Both the position numbers and the translations under genes were made by a program. From assembly GCA_029256345.1 (NCBI GenBank), contig JAQSYC010000148.1, positions 1-8,514 of the forward strand: a stretch of 8,514 nt of DNA. The letters run 5' to 3'. Origin of the DNA: Clostridia bacterium. Lineage in GTDB: Bacteria > Bacillota > Clostridia > Lachnospirales > Cellulosilyticaceae. Position 1 is the first letter of the stretch. Each line of letters begins with the position of its first letter. Positions 1-5,314 of the stretch are shown in pieces. Under the pieces are notes generated by a model, which did no database searches, was not told the origin of the DNA, and saw only the letters and a list, made by a program, of their open reading frames with translations.

Positions 1-237
1 ATTATCCGTAGTCCTGAAGCCTGGATTAATCTGGCTAGTGTCAATATTATTTATACCAAAGGCCTTATCCTAAATATGGCAAAATATATTAATCCTTCTG
101 TGCATTCACACGCCTCAGCTGTTAAAGAGCTGCAAAACGCCGGTATTATAGGTTCACCTAATATATGGCTTAATACCGCTTTATTCTCTATTAATAATAT
201 TAAGTCACTTATTATAAAAGCTTCTAAAATACTCTAG
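1..237 (+). CDS. C-terminal fragment of an unrecognised protein with two ~30-residue repeats
   Basis: An open frame enters from the left edge and ends at TAG (235-237), leaving 78 residues; the start lies outside the window. I do not recognise the family. The fragment contains two copies of a similar segment, residues 1-30 and 49-78. They align without gaps on the pattern II-x-SP-x-x-W-x-N-x-A, then K-x-L-I and a final A-x-x-I/L. The copies are joined by an 18-residue linker containing HSHAS and AVKELQNAG. The spacing suggests a repeat unit of about 48 residues, with at least one more partial unit upstream. There are no cysteines and no obvious membrane segment. Reality as a gene is supported by the open frame, the internal repeat and the strong terminator just downstream. 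The function is unknown. Confidence 0.7.
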   Translation: MIRSPEAWINLASVNIIYTKGLILNMAKYINPSVHSHASAVKELQNAGIIGSPNIWLNTALFSINNIKSLIIKASKIL

Positions 238-244
238 TTTTATT

Positions 245-290
245 AAAAAAAGATTGGCGAATCGCCCTACGGGTATCCGCCAATCTTTTT
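245..290. terminator. Bidirectional intrinsic terminator
   Basis: A 13-bp stem pairs 247-259 with 278-290, with GGCG/CGCC at the top of the stem and A/T runs at the base. The T-run at 286-290 serves plus-strand transcription from the gene ending at 237. The A-run at 245-251 becomes a U-run on the minus strand and serves the MATE gene, whose stop codon is at 294-296. The two convergent genes therefore share one terminator. Confidence 0.9.
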
Positions 291-293
291 GTT

Positions 294-1652
294 TTACCTT
301 GTCACATTTCTAATCCATTTCCCTCTTTTAACTCTTATTAAGGATATACCAACTTTTAATATTTCATCACATTTTAGTGCAATAAATACCAAAGCTATTG
401 GCAGATGCAGTACCACTGCTGCAACATAACCTAGAGGTATTGCCACAGCCCATAAGAAAATGATATCTGCTACCAATACAAACTTTGTATCTCCGCCCCC
501 CCTAAGCACCCCTATCATAAGGACAAAGGCCATGGACTGGAATACCAGCATCAGAGAGCCTGCTGCCATAATCTGTAGTGCAATATCTTTAGTGTTTTGT
601 GAGACATTATAGAGCAGCAGAACATAAGGACGCACGACAAACATCACCATAGCCCCCATGAGTCCCAAAGCTACAGACAGGAGAATCAGTGTACTCGCGT
701 ACTCTTTTGTTTTTTTATATTCCATAGCTCCTACTGTATTCCCTATAATCACTGCTCCGGCATGGCCTGCTCCCATCGTAAAGATAGATACAAACTGCCA
801 TACTACATTATTAATACTATTGGCTGCGACCACTTCTGTTCCTAGTTTGGCTACAATAAGTGCCAACGTCGAAGAACCTAATGCCCATACCAGTTCATTA
901 AGAACGACCGGTCCTCCTACTACAACCAAATCTTTCAAAAGTATCTTGTCTGTTTTGAGTAAATACACAGGCTTAAATTTAATTTTTTTCTCTAAAAAGA
1001 TTAAAAATCCTAAAGCTATAAAAAACTCTACCAACCTAGCACAGGCCGTTGCAATAGCTGCACCCTTCACACCCATAACCGGTGCACCTAAGTTCCCAAA
1101 TATGAGTACCCAATTTAAGAATATGTTGGTGATAAGGGATACACCATAGACAACTATTGATATTTTAACAGTCTGTACAGACCTTAATACACTGATTGTT
1201 ACATTGGTAAGCGCAAAAAAGATATAACTGATAAAGATAGTTCTTAAGTACTCTCCTCCTAATTCAATAACTTTTGCATCTGTCGTAAAAGCCTTCATAA
1301 ACTGTTCTGGCACACAGGCTGCTATCAACATAAAAACACCCGCAAACAGGATGCTCAGTTTATAAATAATGGACATCACTTTATGTATTGCTTTTGTATC
1401 ACCTTTTCCCCAATACTGAGCAACTAATATGTTAGCTCCGCTTCCCAGCCCAAATATAAGAATCATAAAAATAAAAAACAATTGATTGGCAATCGTAACC
1501 GCCGACAAAGAAACTTCTCCTAGTCCCCCTACCATAACGGAATCTGCCATACTCACTGCAAAAGTAATAAGATTTTGGCAGGCTATAGGCAGGGCTATAG
1601 ATAGGATAAGTTTATAAAAATTCCTATCTTTCGTAATATGCATCTCACTCAT
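294..1652 (-). CDS. MATE family efflux transporter
   Basis: A 452-residue integral membrane protein of the multidrug and toxic compound extrusion family, which exports cationic drugs or metabolites using a Na+ or H+ gradient. The length fits the usual 440-470 residues and 12 membrane helices. Visible family marks are ADSVMVG (36-42) in the first helix region, GSGANILVAQYWGKGD (70-85), the GVKGAAIAT segment (194-202) closing the first lobe, and VLRGGGDTKF (382-391) in the second lobe. The substrate cannot be read from sequence. Two in-frame ATGs lie close together, at 1652 and 1643. The only GGAG directly abuts the first ATG (no spacing) but sits 9 nt before the second, so a 449-residue protein starting MHITKDRN is more likely. 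The gene lies downstream of serS on the same strand but is separated from it by a strong terminator and has its own -10 element, so it is probably a separate transcript. Confidence 0.93.
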   Translation of the reverse strand: MSEMHITKDRNFYKLILSIALPIACQNLITFAVSMADSVMVGGLGEVSLSAVTIANQLFFIFMILIFGLGSGANILVAQYWGKGDTKAIHKVMSIIYKLSILFAGVFMLIAACVPEQFMKAFTTDAKVIELGGEYLRTIFISYIFFALTNVTISVLRSVQTVKISIVVYGVSLITNIFLNWVLIFGNLGAPVMGVKGAAIATACARLVEFFIALGFLIFLEKKIKFKPVYLLKTDKILLKDLVVVGGPVVLNELVWALGSSTLALIVAKLGTEVVAANSINNVVWQFVSIFTMGAGHAGAVIIGNTVGAMEYKKTKEYASTLILLSVALGLMGAMVMFVVRPYVLLLYNVSQNTKDIALQIMAAGSLMLVFQSMAFVLMIGVLRGGGDTKFVLVADIIFLWAVAIPLGYVAAVVLHLPIALVFIALKCDEILKVGISLIRVKRGKWIRNVTR

Positions 1653-1697
1653 CTCCAGTCTTTCTTCTCTACATAAAAAGATTAATGCTACATCTTT

Positions 1698-1728
1698 ATT
1701 ATAGAAGTATTTGATTTTAATAATACAA
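1698..1728 (-). promoter_or_regulatory. Putative sigma-A promoter of the MATE gene
   Basis: On the minus strand a perfect TATAAT (1698-1703) lies 46 nt before the first ATG. The best -35 is TTGTAT (1723-1728) with a long 19-bp spacer. At 17 bp the hexamer is GTATTA, which is poor. The -35 overlaps the U-tract of the serS terminator. The -10 is convincing; the -35 is not. Confidence 0.5.
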
Positions 1729-1767
1729 AAAAATAGTTTCTACAATAAATATGTAGAAACTATTTTT
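1727..1767 (-). terminator. serS intrinsic terminator
   Basis: A perfect 16-bp stem (1729-1744 with 1752-1767) with a 7-nt loop lies 28 nt after the serS stop. On the minus strand it is followed by seven U residues (1727-1733), so it ends the serS transcript before the MATE gene. The other strand also has a short T-run, but no plus-strand gene lies upstream. Confidence 0.9.
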
Positions 1768-1794
1768 AATGTCTACTCTATTTTTTTGACTTGT

Positions 1795-3075
1795 TTACTT
1801 CGAAAAACTTATCTTTTCTATCCCACCCATATAAGGGCGAAGTGCTTCTGGTATAATCACTGATCCATCTGCTTGTTGATAGTTTTCTAAGATTGCTGCC
1901 GTTGTCCGTCCTAGGGCTACTCCGCTACCGTTTAGCGTATGGACAAACTGCGCTTTATCCTTAACATCTTTTTTGTATTTGATATTAGCACGTCTTGCCT
2001 GAAAATCTTCAAAGTTTGAACAGCTTGATATTTCTACATACCTTCCATAACTTGGCATCCACACTTCTAAATCATAAGTCATAGCTGAGCTAAAACCTAA
2101 ATCGCCTGTGCAGAGTCTTACAACTCTATAGGGAAGTCCCAATGTCTTAAGGACATCTTCTGCATCATTTGTAAGCTTTTCTAACTCTTCATAAGATTCT
2201 TCTGGCTTTGCAAACTTAACAAGTTCTACTTTATTAAATTGGTGTTGACGAATAATGCCTCTTGTATCTCTTCCTGCTGAACCTGCTTCTGCTCTAAAAC
2301 ATGCAGTATAGGCACAGTGTTTGATTGTTAGTTCCTCTCCTGAGAGAATTTGCTCTCTGTACATATTGGTAACAGGCACTTCTGCTGTTGGAACAAGGAA
2401 ATAATCTGTTCCTTGTATTTTGAAAGCATCTTCCTCAAATTTTGGAAGCTGACCTGTTCCTGTCATGCTTTTTCTATTCACCATAAAAGGAGGAAATACT
2501 TCTATATACCCATGTTGGTCTACATGCATATCCAGCATAAAGTTCATAAGGGCACGCTCAAGTCTTGCTCCTAACCCTTTATAAAAAACAAATCTAGAGC
2601 CGGTTACTTTAGCCGCTTTTTCAAAATCTAATATGTCTAAATTTTCTCCAATATCCCAGTGTGCTTTAACTTCAAAATCAAAGGCTCGCACGTCTCCCCA
2701 CTGGCGGATTTCTGCATTATCTGCATCACTTGTTCCTACTGGAACTTTTGCATTAGGGAGATTTGGAAGCGTCATTAAAATCGTTTCAAGCTTTTCATCA
2801 ATCTCTTTAACCTTAGCGTCAAAATCTTTAATCTGTTCTGACAACTCTTTCATCTCTGCAAAAATAGCTGTTACATCTTTGCCTTCTTTTTTCATAACAG
2901 GTACTTGTTTGGATACAATATTTTGTTTGTTTTTTAGCTGTTCAACTTCTTGAAGCAGTTCTCTTCTACTGACATCTAAAGCTGTAAACTCGTCTAGATT
3001 GTAAGTTCCACTTCTTTTACCAAGCGTTTTTTTAACACCTTCTAGGTCTGAACGTAATAATTTGATATCTAACAT
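1795..3075 (-). CDS. serS: Seryl-tRNA synthetase
   Basis: A cytoplasmic class II aminoacyl-tRNA synthetase that activates serine with ATP and charges tRNA-Ser. The 426 residues match the bacterial family length. The N-terminal tRNA-binding domain includes a long antiparallel coiled-coil arm (about residues 30-100, rich in E/K/Q/L) that contacts the long variable arm of tRNA-Ser. Class II motifs are clear: motif 1 around GYIEVFPPFMV (189-199), the serine-site loop TAEVPVTN (230-237), motif 2 CFRAEAGSAGRDTRG (259-273), and motif 3 NGSGVALGRT (382-391) with its arginine at 390. The ATG is preceded by AAGAGGTGAAGAGAA, a good ribosome binding site. Expression is controlled by the T-box leader directly upstream. 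The gene is monocistronic, with its own promoter and terminator. Confidence 0.98.
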   Translation of the reverse strand: MLDIKLLRSDLEGVKKTLGKRSGTYNLDEFTALDVSRRELLQEVEQLKNKQNIVSKQVPVMKKEGKDVTAIFAEMKELSEQIKDFDAKVKEIDEKLETILMTLPNLPNAKVPVGTSDADNAEIRQWGDVRAFDFEVKAHWDIGENLDILDFEKAAKVTGSRFVFYKGLGARLERALMNFMLDMHVDQHGYIEVFPPFMVNRKSMTGTGQLPKFEEDAFKIQGTDYFLVPTAEVPVTNMYREQILSGEELTIKHCAYTACFRAEAGSAGRDTRGIIRQHQFNKVELVKFAKPEESYEELEKLTNDAEDVLKTLGLPYRVVRLCTGDLGFSSAMTYDLEVWMPSYGRYVEISSCSNFEDFQARRANIKYKKDVKDKAQFVHTLNGSGVALGRTTAAILENYQQADGSVIIPEALRPYMGGIEKISFSK

Positions 3076-3131
3076 TTCTCTTCACCTCTTAAAATATGAT
3101 ATACACTCTATTGTTTCGTATATAGATGCTC

Positions 3132-3150
3132 TAAGTATATCCTATACTTA
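3132..3150 (-). repeat. Short perfect inverted repeat in the serS leader
   Basis: TAAGTATA and TATACTTA, separated by GGA, give an 8-bp stem with a 3-nt loop. It lies after the T-box terminator and before the serS ribosome binding site. It could form a small hairpin at the 5' side of the read-through transcript. Its role is unknown. Confidence 0.4.
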
Positions 3151-3165
3151 CTCCAAATTATGAAT

Positions 3166-3213
3166 AAAAAACGTCCTTTTATCCATATATCTCTATATAC
3201 GCATAAAAGGACG
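3166..3213 (-). terminator. Regulated terminator of the serS T-box
   Basis: An 11-bp stem pairs 3203-3213 with 3172-3182 (CGTCCTTTTAT with ATAAAAGGACG) and is followed on the minus strand by a U-run (3166-3171). This is the OFF state of the T-box. It lies about 90 nt before the serS start codon. Confidence 0.92.
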
Positions 3214-3425
3214 AGTATAACCCGTGGTGCCACCTTCATTTATCAACAGCTGCAAGCCGCTGACCTTATAGACTGCTATAAAGGGCAGCTCCCTTCTGAC
3301 TCATCACCAGAGACTCCAAAAGCGGAACACTTTAGACTGTTTACTAGTTTACACCACCCACTAGCTCTCTTCAAAACATTCTCTAAGCTTTTCTTTTATC
3401 ATCGTCATAATATAATTATACAATT
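3166..3425 (-). promoter_or_regulatory. Serine-specific T-box riboswitch (serS leader)
   Basis: A transcription-attenuation leader that senses uncharged tRNA-Ser. Read on the minus strand it holds the usual elements in order. Stem I includes GA-rich basal sequence of the kink-turn type and an AGAGAGCTAGTGGGTGGTG distal region with a CTAGT/ACTAG stem. The specifier region GTGTTCCGCTTTTGGAG aligns with the typical GAAC-codon-ACC-TTTGAG layout and places TCC (serine) at 3324-3326, followed by a purine. A compact stem AAGGG/CCCTT and a CAGC/GCTG hairpin follow. The T-box itself is AAGGTGGCACCACGGG (3221-3236). Its TGGC offers C opposite the tRNA discriminator base, predicting G73, which is the base found in tRNA-Ser. 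CCTTTTAT can pair either with the AAGG side of the antiterminator or with the terminator arm. The 3' end of the switch is the terminator at 3166-3213. Confidence 0.93.
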
Positions 3426-3431
3426 GCTTAT

Positions 3432-3460
3432 ATTATAAGGTAGGTGACAGAAAAAATCAA
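3432..3460 (-). promoter_or_regulatory. Sigma-A promoter of serS
   Basis: On the minus strand TTGATT (3455-3460) and a perfect TATAAT (3432-3437) are separated by exactly 17 bp. Transcription should start near 3425, just upstream of T-box Stem I. Confidence 0.88.
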
Positions 3461-3485
3461 GAAAGCTTAATTATTTTTTAAAATT

Positions 3486-3516
3486 TGTATATAAATAGTT
3501 TTTACTGTTCATACTA
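3486..3516 (+). promoter_or_regulatory. Sigma-G-like (forespore) promoter of the candidate small RNA
   Basis: TGTATA (3486-3491) and CATACTA (3510-3516) are separated by 18 bp. From family knowledge, the forespore sigma-G consensus in Bacillus is about TGMATA, 17-18 bp, CATACTA. The -10 is therefore exact and the -35 is one base off. A sigma-A reading is poor: TACTAT has no good -35 at 17 bp. The predicted start is near 3522, at the first base of the following hairpin. It points away from the serS promoter, with 25 bp between the two -35 elements. Confidence 0.5.
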
Positions 3517-3521
3517 TTATC

Positions 3522-3597
3522 GTACCAAGTGTGAGGTACATCGCTAAATCCCCCCTCAACCTAGGTTTCTCCCCCTGAAACCTAGGTCCTTTTTTTA
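3522..3597 (+). ncRNA. Candidate C-rich small RNA
   Basis: A stretch of about 75 nt lies between the sigma-G-like promoter and an intrinsic terminator, with no coding frame of note. It would begin with a hairpin GTACC/GGTAC (3522-3526, 3535-3539) with an 8-nt loop AAGTGTGA. An unpaired AAATCCCCCCTCA follows, and then the terminator hairpin whose loop is TCCCCCT. Two exposed C-runs are typical of Gram-positive small RNAs that pair with G-rich ribosome binding sites. From memory, the sporulation RNA CsfG of endospore formers is a forespore-transcribed RNA with pyrimidine-rich loops. This locus resembles it in promoter type and C-rich loops, but I cannot confirm homology. The alternative is a leader for the gene at 3705 with a constitutive terminator. 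Confidence 0.5.
3559..3597 (+). terminator. Intrinsic terminator of the candidate small RNA
   Basis: An 11-bp perfect stem, ACCTAGGTTTC (3559-3569) with GAAACCTAGGT (3577-3587), has a 7-nt loop TCCCCCT and is followed by CC and a run of seven T. The T-run exists on the plus strand only. No protein gene lies upstream on this strand, so the terminator needs a short non-coding transcript to act on. Confidence 0.85.
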
Positions 3598-3704
3598 TCT
3601 ATTGATAATAACCCCTATCATTTTATTTACTCCTGCTTTGCATACTTTTTTAAAAAATGGTTAGTTTAAATGTATACTACATACCAATAACATAGAGGTG
3701 AATC

Positions 3705-4232
3705 ATGAATACTATAGCTAAACATAAGACTTTTATTACAACCATTTTACTAACTAGCCTTATATTTTCCACTTCCTCATTATGTGCTTCTGCACCTTTA
3801 ATTACTTTGCAAGCTACTCAACCTACGCTTATTGAACATAGACAGATTGTTTCTCAGTTCATAGATCAGTTGAAAATTATACAAACTAGAACTTACGGGC
3901 TAATACAACTGGCCTTAGAAAGTCCTATTAAGGATATAGCTAGCTTTAAGACAGGTATTAATTCAGTTAATAATACTACAGCAGTACTTCGTAGAGATAT
4001 CTTAAATTACCAATCCACTCTTTTGGATTCTAGTTTTCAATATAGAGATGTATTGCTTCTCTTAAATGCACTTAATTATACTAAAAATGCCTTGTTCGAA
4101 TTAGAATTATTATCAGTAACAACTAATAATGTTGAGAGAACAGAACTGATACAAAATCTTTTTCAATCAAGAACCGAGGGGATTAATACACTAAATATAC
4201 TTGAAGACCTTATTTCTGAAACATATAACTAA
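3705..4232 (+). CDS. Predicted secreted protein of unknown function
   Basis: A 175-residue protein that I do not recognise. Residues 1-30 look like a Sec signal peptide: lysines at 6 and 8, a hydrophobic core ITTILLTSLIFS (11-22), and a small-residue end with ASA (28-30). The best cleavage is uncertain because proline follows ASA; cleavage after C27 or S29 is possible. The cysteine is not in a proper lipobox (SSLC), so a lipoprotein is unlikely. The mature part is polar and probably all helical, rich in L, N, T and Q, with no cysteine and no catalytic motif. The start is supported by AGAGGTGA five bases before ATG. A TATACT (3673-3678) could be a -10, but no good -35 is seen. It stands alone: the small-RNA terminator lies upstream and a minus-strand gene lies downstream. 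Confidence 0.75.
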   Translation: MNTIAKHKTFITTILLTSLIFSTSSLCASAPLITLQATQPTLIEHRQIVSQFIDQLKIIQTRTYGLIQLALESPIKDIASFKTGINSVNNTTAVLRRDILNYQSTLLDSSFQYRDVLLLLNALNYTKNALFELELLSVTTNNVERTELIQNLFQSRTEGINTLNILEDLISETYN

Positions 4233-4487
4233 CCTTGCCGGCCTACTTTTCATATACAAAAGTCCATTTTATAATGTTAAACTTAGGTTGTTCATTGCTT
4301 GTCTTCACCTTCACCCACGGCCCATATTCTTTCCATCTACAAGCCTCACATATCCTTGAATTAACCCATATTTCAAATTACTTAAGTTTAATATGAAATC
4401 ATTTATCTCCTTGATTATCAAAAATCTTACTGTTTTGTATATTCTTGAAAATATTTTGCTTTGAAACGATCCTTTTTTTATTAATCC
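4233..4487. other. Gene-poor interval between two convergent genes
   Basis: No strong terminator is visible here. After the stop at 4232 there is only a weak 6-bp hairpin (ACTTTT 4245-4250 with AAAAGT 4258-4263) followed by an ATTTTAT stretch. On the minus strand an open stretch of 44 codons (4243-4377) has protein-like content but no start codon and in-frame stops just upstream. It may be a decayed gene fragment. Confidence 0.4.
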
Positions 4488-4916
4488 TTAGGGTTTCGTC
4501 CATTGATAAAGTATGGACTGCTTATTATAATCCATTGGTTCTTTATACGGGAAGAGAGTTGCCATTCGTATACTATACACCCCGAAAATAACCCCCACTA
4601 ACACGATCCAAAACCATCTATTTATTGTGTTATTTTTACATACTCTGCCATTCCAAAAAATACCTATTATAAGTAAAATAGGTACTAACCAAAATAGCGG
4701 GTGCCATCCCAATGCTTCTTTTAGATCCATCCTAAAAAAAGACAGCCATGCTCTTGTTAAACCACATCCCGGGCAAGGTAGACCTATTGTATATTTAAAA
4801 AGGCACCTGATATCAGATACATAAAATATAAACGTCCCAAAAGCAATGATGCTACAAACTCCCAGCAGTATGCCTATATTTTTTTTGAAATCTCTTTTAG
4901 CTTCTTTTTGTTCCAT
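4488..4916 (-). CDS. DUF2752 family membrane protein
   Basis: A 142-residue protein carrying the hallmark of DUF2752: CPGCGLTRAW (48-57) followed by a short amphipathic stretch and WHPLF (71-75). The family is widespread in bacteria and its biochemical role is not established. Three likely membrane helices lie at about 14-33, 74-90 and 100-118. The paired cysteines C48 and C51 sit just after the first helix region and could bind a metal or form a disulfide, which is inference. The N-terminus is charged (KEAKRDFKK) and probably cytoplasmic. The ATG is preceded by AGGACAGGATGTT, with two overlapping AGGA motifs at workable distances. Upstream is an extended -10 promoter. No clear terminator follows the stop, so transcripts may run on towards the secreted-protein gene. 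It is divergent from adhE, with no evident functional link. Confidence 0.9.
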   Translation of the reverse strand: MEQKEAKRDFKKNIGILLGVCSIIAFGTFIFYVSDIRCLFKYTIGLPCPGCGLTRAWLSFFRMDLKEALGWHPLFWLVPILLIIGIFWNGRVCKNNTINRWFWIVLVGVIFGVYSIRMATLFPYKEPMDYNKQSILYQWTKP

Positions 4917-4961
4917 AACATCCTGTCCTTTTATTTTCTACATTTTAAATAAATATAAGAT

Positions 4962-4970
4962 ATTATAACA
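4962..4970 (-). promoter_or_regulatory. Extended -10 promoter of the DUF2752 gene
   Basis: On the minus strand TGTTATAAT (4962-4970) is a perfect TATAAT with the TGn extension. The hexamer 17 bp upstream (AAGTTT) is poor as a -35, as expected for an extended -10 promoter. It lies 45 nt before the start codon. Confidence 0.6.
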
Positions 4971-5120
4971 CACTCTATTGTTTAAAACTTATATTTTTGT
5001 TCGAGTTCGTTTATTATTTAACATACTTTTTGGATAATTATCTTTACTATCCAGATTATTTTTGACCTATTTTTGCTATTTTATGTCGTTTTTTTAAATT
5101 CACAACCTCAAAAACTCTCT

Positions 5121-5138
5121 ATGTTAAATTATTGACAA
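5121..5138. promoter_or_regulatory. Rex-type operator 1, overlapping the adhE -35
   Basis: ATGTTAA-ATTA-TTGACAA matches the clostridial Rex motif TTGTTAANNNNTTAACAA at 12 of 14 defined positions. Its right half contains the TTGACA -35 hexamer, so a bound repressor would block RNA polymerase. The motif is recalled from family knowledge; binding is inferred. Confidence 0.5.
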
Positions 5139-5160
5139 CTAACTTTGGTTATGTTACCAT
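5132..5160 (+). promoter_or_regulatory. Putative sigma-A promoter of adhE
   Basis: A perfect TTGACA (5132-5137), a 17-bp spacer and TACCAT (5155-5160) with a TGT extension (5152-5154). The -10 is weak, but the consensus -35 and extended -10 compensate. The predicted start near 5167 leaves a leader of about 150 nt before the adhE ATG. Confidence 0.6.
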
Positions 5161-5181
5161 CAAAGTGTAATCACTTATTAA

Positions 5182-5201
5182 TGACTTTGTTTAAAAAGTC
5201 A
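5182..5201. promoter_or_regulatory. Palindrome in the adhE leader
   Basis: TGACTTT and AAAGTCA form a perfect 7-bp inverted repeat with a 6-bp spacer, the same geometry as Rex-type operator 2 downstream. An overlapping TTGTTTA-AAAA-GTCACAT (5187-5204) matches the Rex motif at only 10 of 14 positions. It may be a degenerate Rex site, an operator for another regulator, or an RNA hairpin. Confidence 0.35.
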
Positions 5202-5217
5202 CATATTTTTAAACCAC

Positions 5218-5237
5218 TTTGTTAAAAAAATAACAAA
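5218..5237. promoter_or_regulatory. Rex-type operator 2 in the adhE leader
   Basis: TTTGTTA and TAACAAA flank six A residues. The inner 18 bp (5219-5236) match the clostridial Rex motif TTGTTAANNNNTTAACAA at 13 of 14 defined positions. Rex is the redox repressor that leaves DNA when NADH is high, and adhE is one of its classic targets in Clostridia. If the promoter call is right, this site lies about 50 bp downstream of the start and would act as a roadblock. Confidence 0.72.
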
Positions 5238-5284
5238 ATATTTATGGCTTTATCGTTGTAATATTTTAAAAAAGATACACACTA

Positions 5285-5300
5285 TATAGTATTGACTATA
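5285..5300 (+). repeat. Small hairpin abutting the adhE ribosome binding site
   Basis: TATAGT-ATTG-ACTATA can form a 6-bp stem that ends directly before AGGAGG (5301). An overlapping 10-bp palindrome ACTATATAGT (5281-5290) offers an alternative pairing. The stem has few G-C pairs and would be weak. Confidence 0.35.
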
Positions 5301-5314
5301 AGGAGGAGATTTGA

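Noticed and set aside
658..1149. Plus-strand open frame of 163 codons
   Set aside because: It lies wholly inside the MATE gene on the opposite strand, has no ribosome binding site, and its T/S/P-rich translation is typical of an antisense shadow.
2350..2953. Plus-strand open frames (74 and 106 codons) inside serS
   Set aside because: They are shadows of the well-conserved serS gene, with no start signals of their own.
3160..3438. Plus-strand open frame of 92 codons opposite the serS leader
   Set aside because: It is entirely antisense to the T-box riboswitch and its terminator. It has no ribosome binding site, and its composition follows RNA structure constraints.
3541..3600. The C-rich hairpin as part of a metabolite riboswitch for the gene at 3705
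   Set aside because: No known aptamer pattern was recognised. There is no alternative antiterminator pairing visible, and a poly-T terminator lies about 100 nt before the gene with a separate -10-like element after it.
3639..3679. Sigma-G promoter for the secreted-protein gene (TGCATA at 3639, TATACTA at 3673)
   Set aside because: The spacing is 28 bp, far from the 17-18 bp needed, so the two elements do not form one promoter.
4627..4824. Plus-strand open frame of 65 codons opposite the DUF2752 gene
   Set aside because: The other strand carries the conserved CPGCGLTRAW motif, so this is a shadow.
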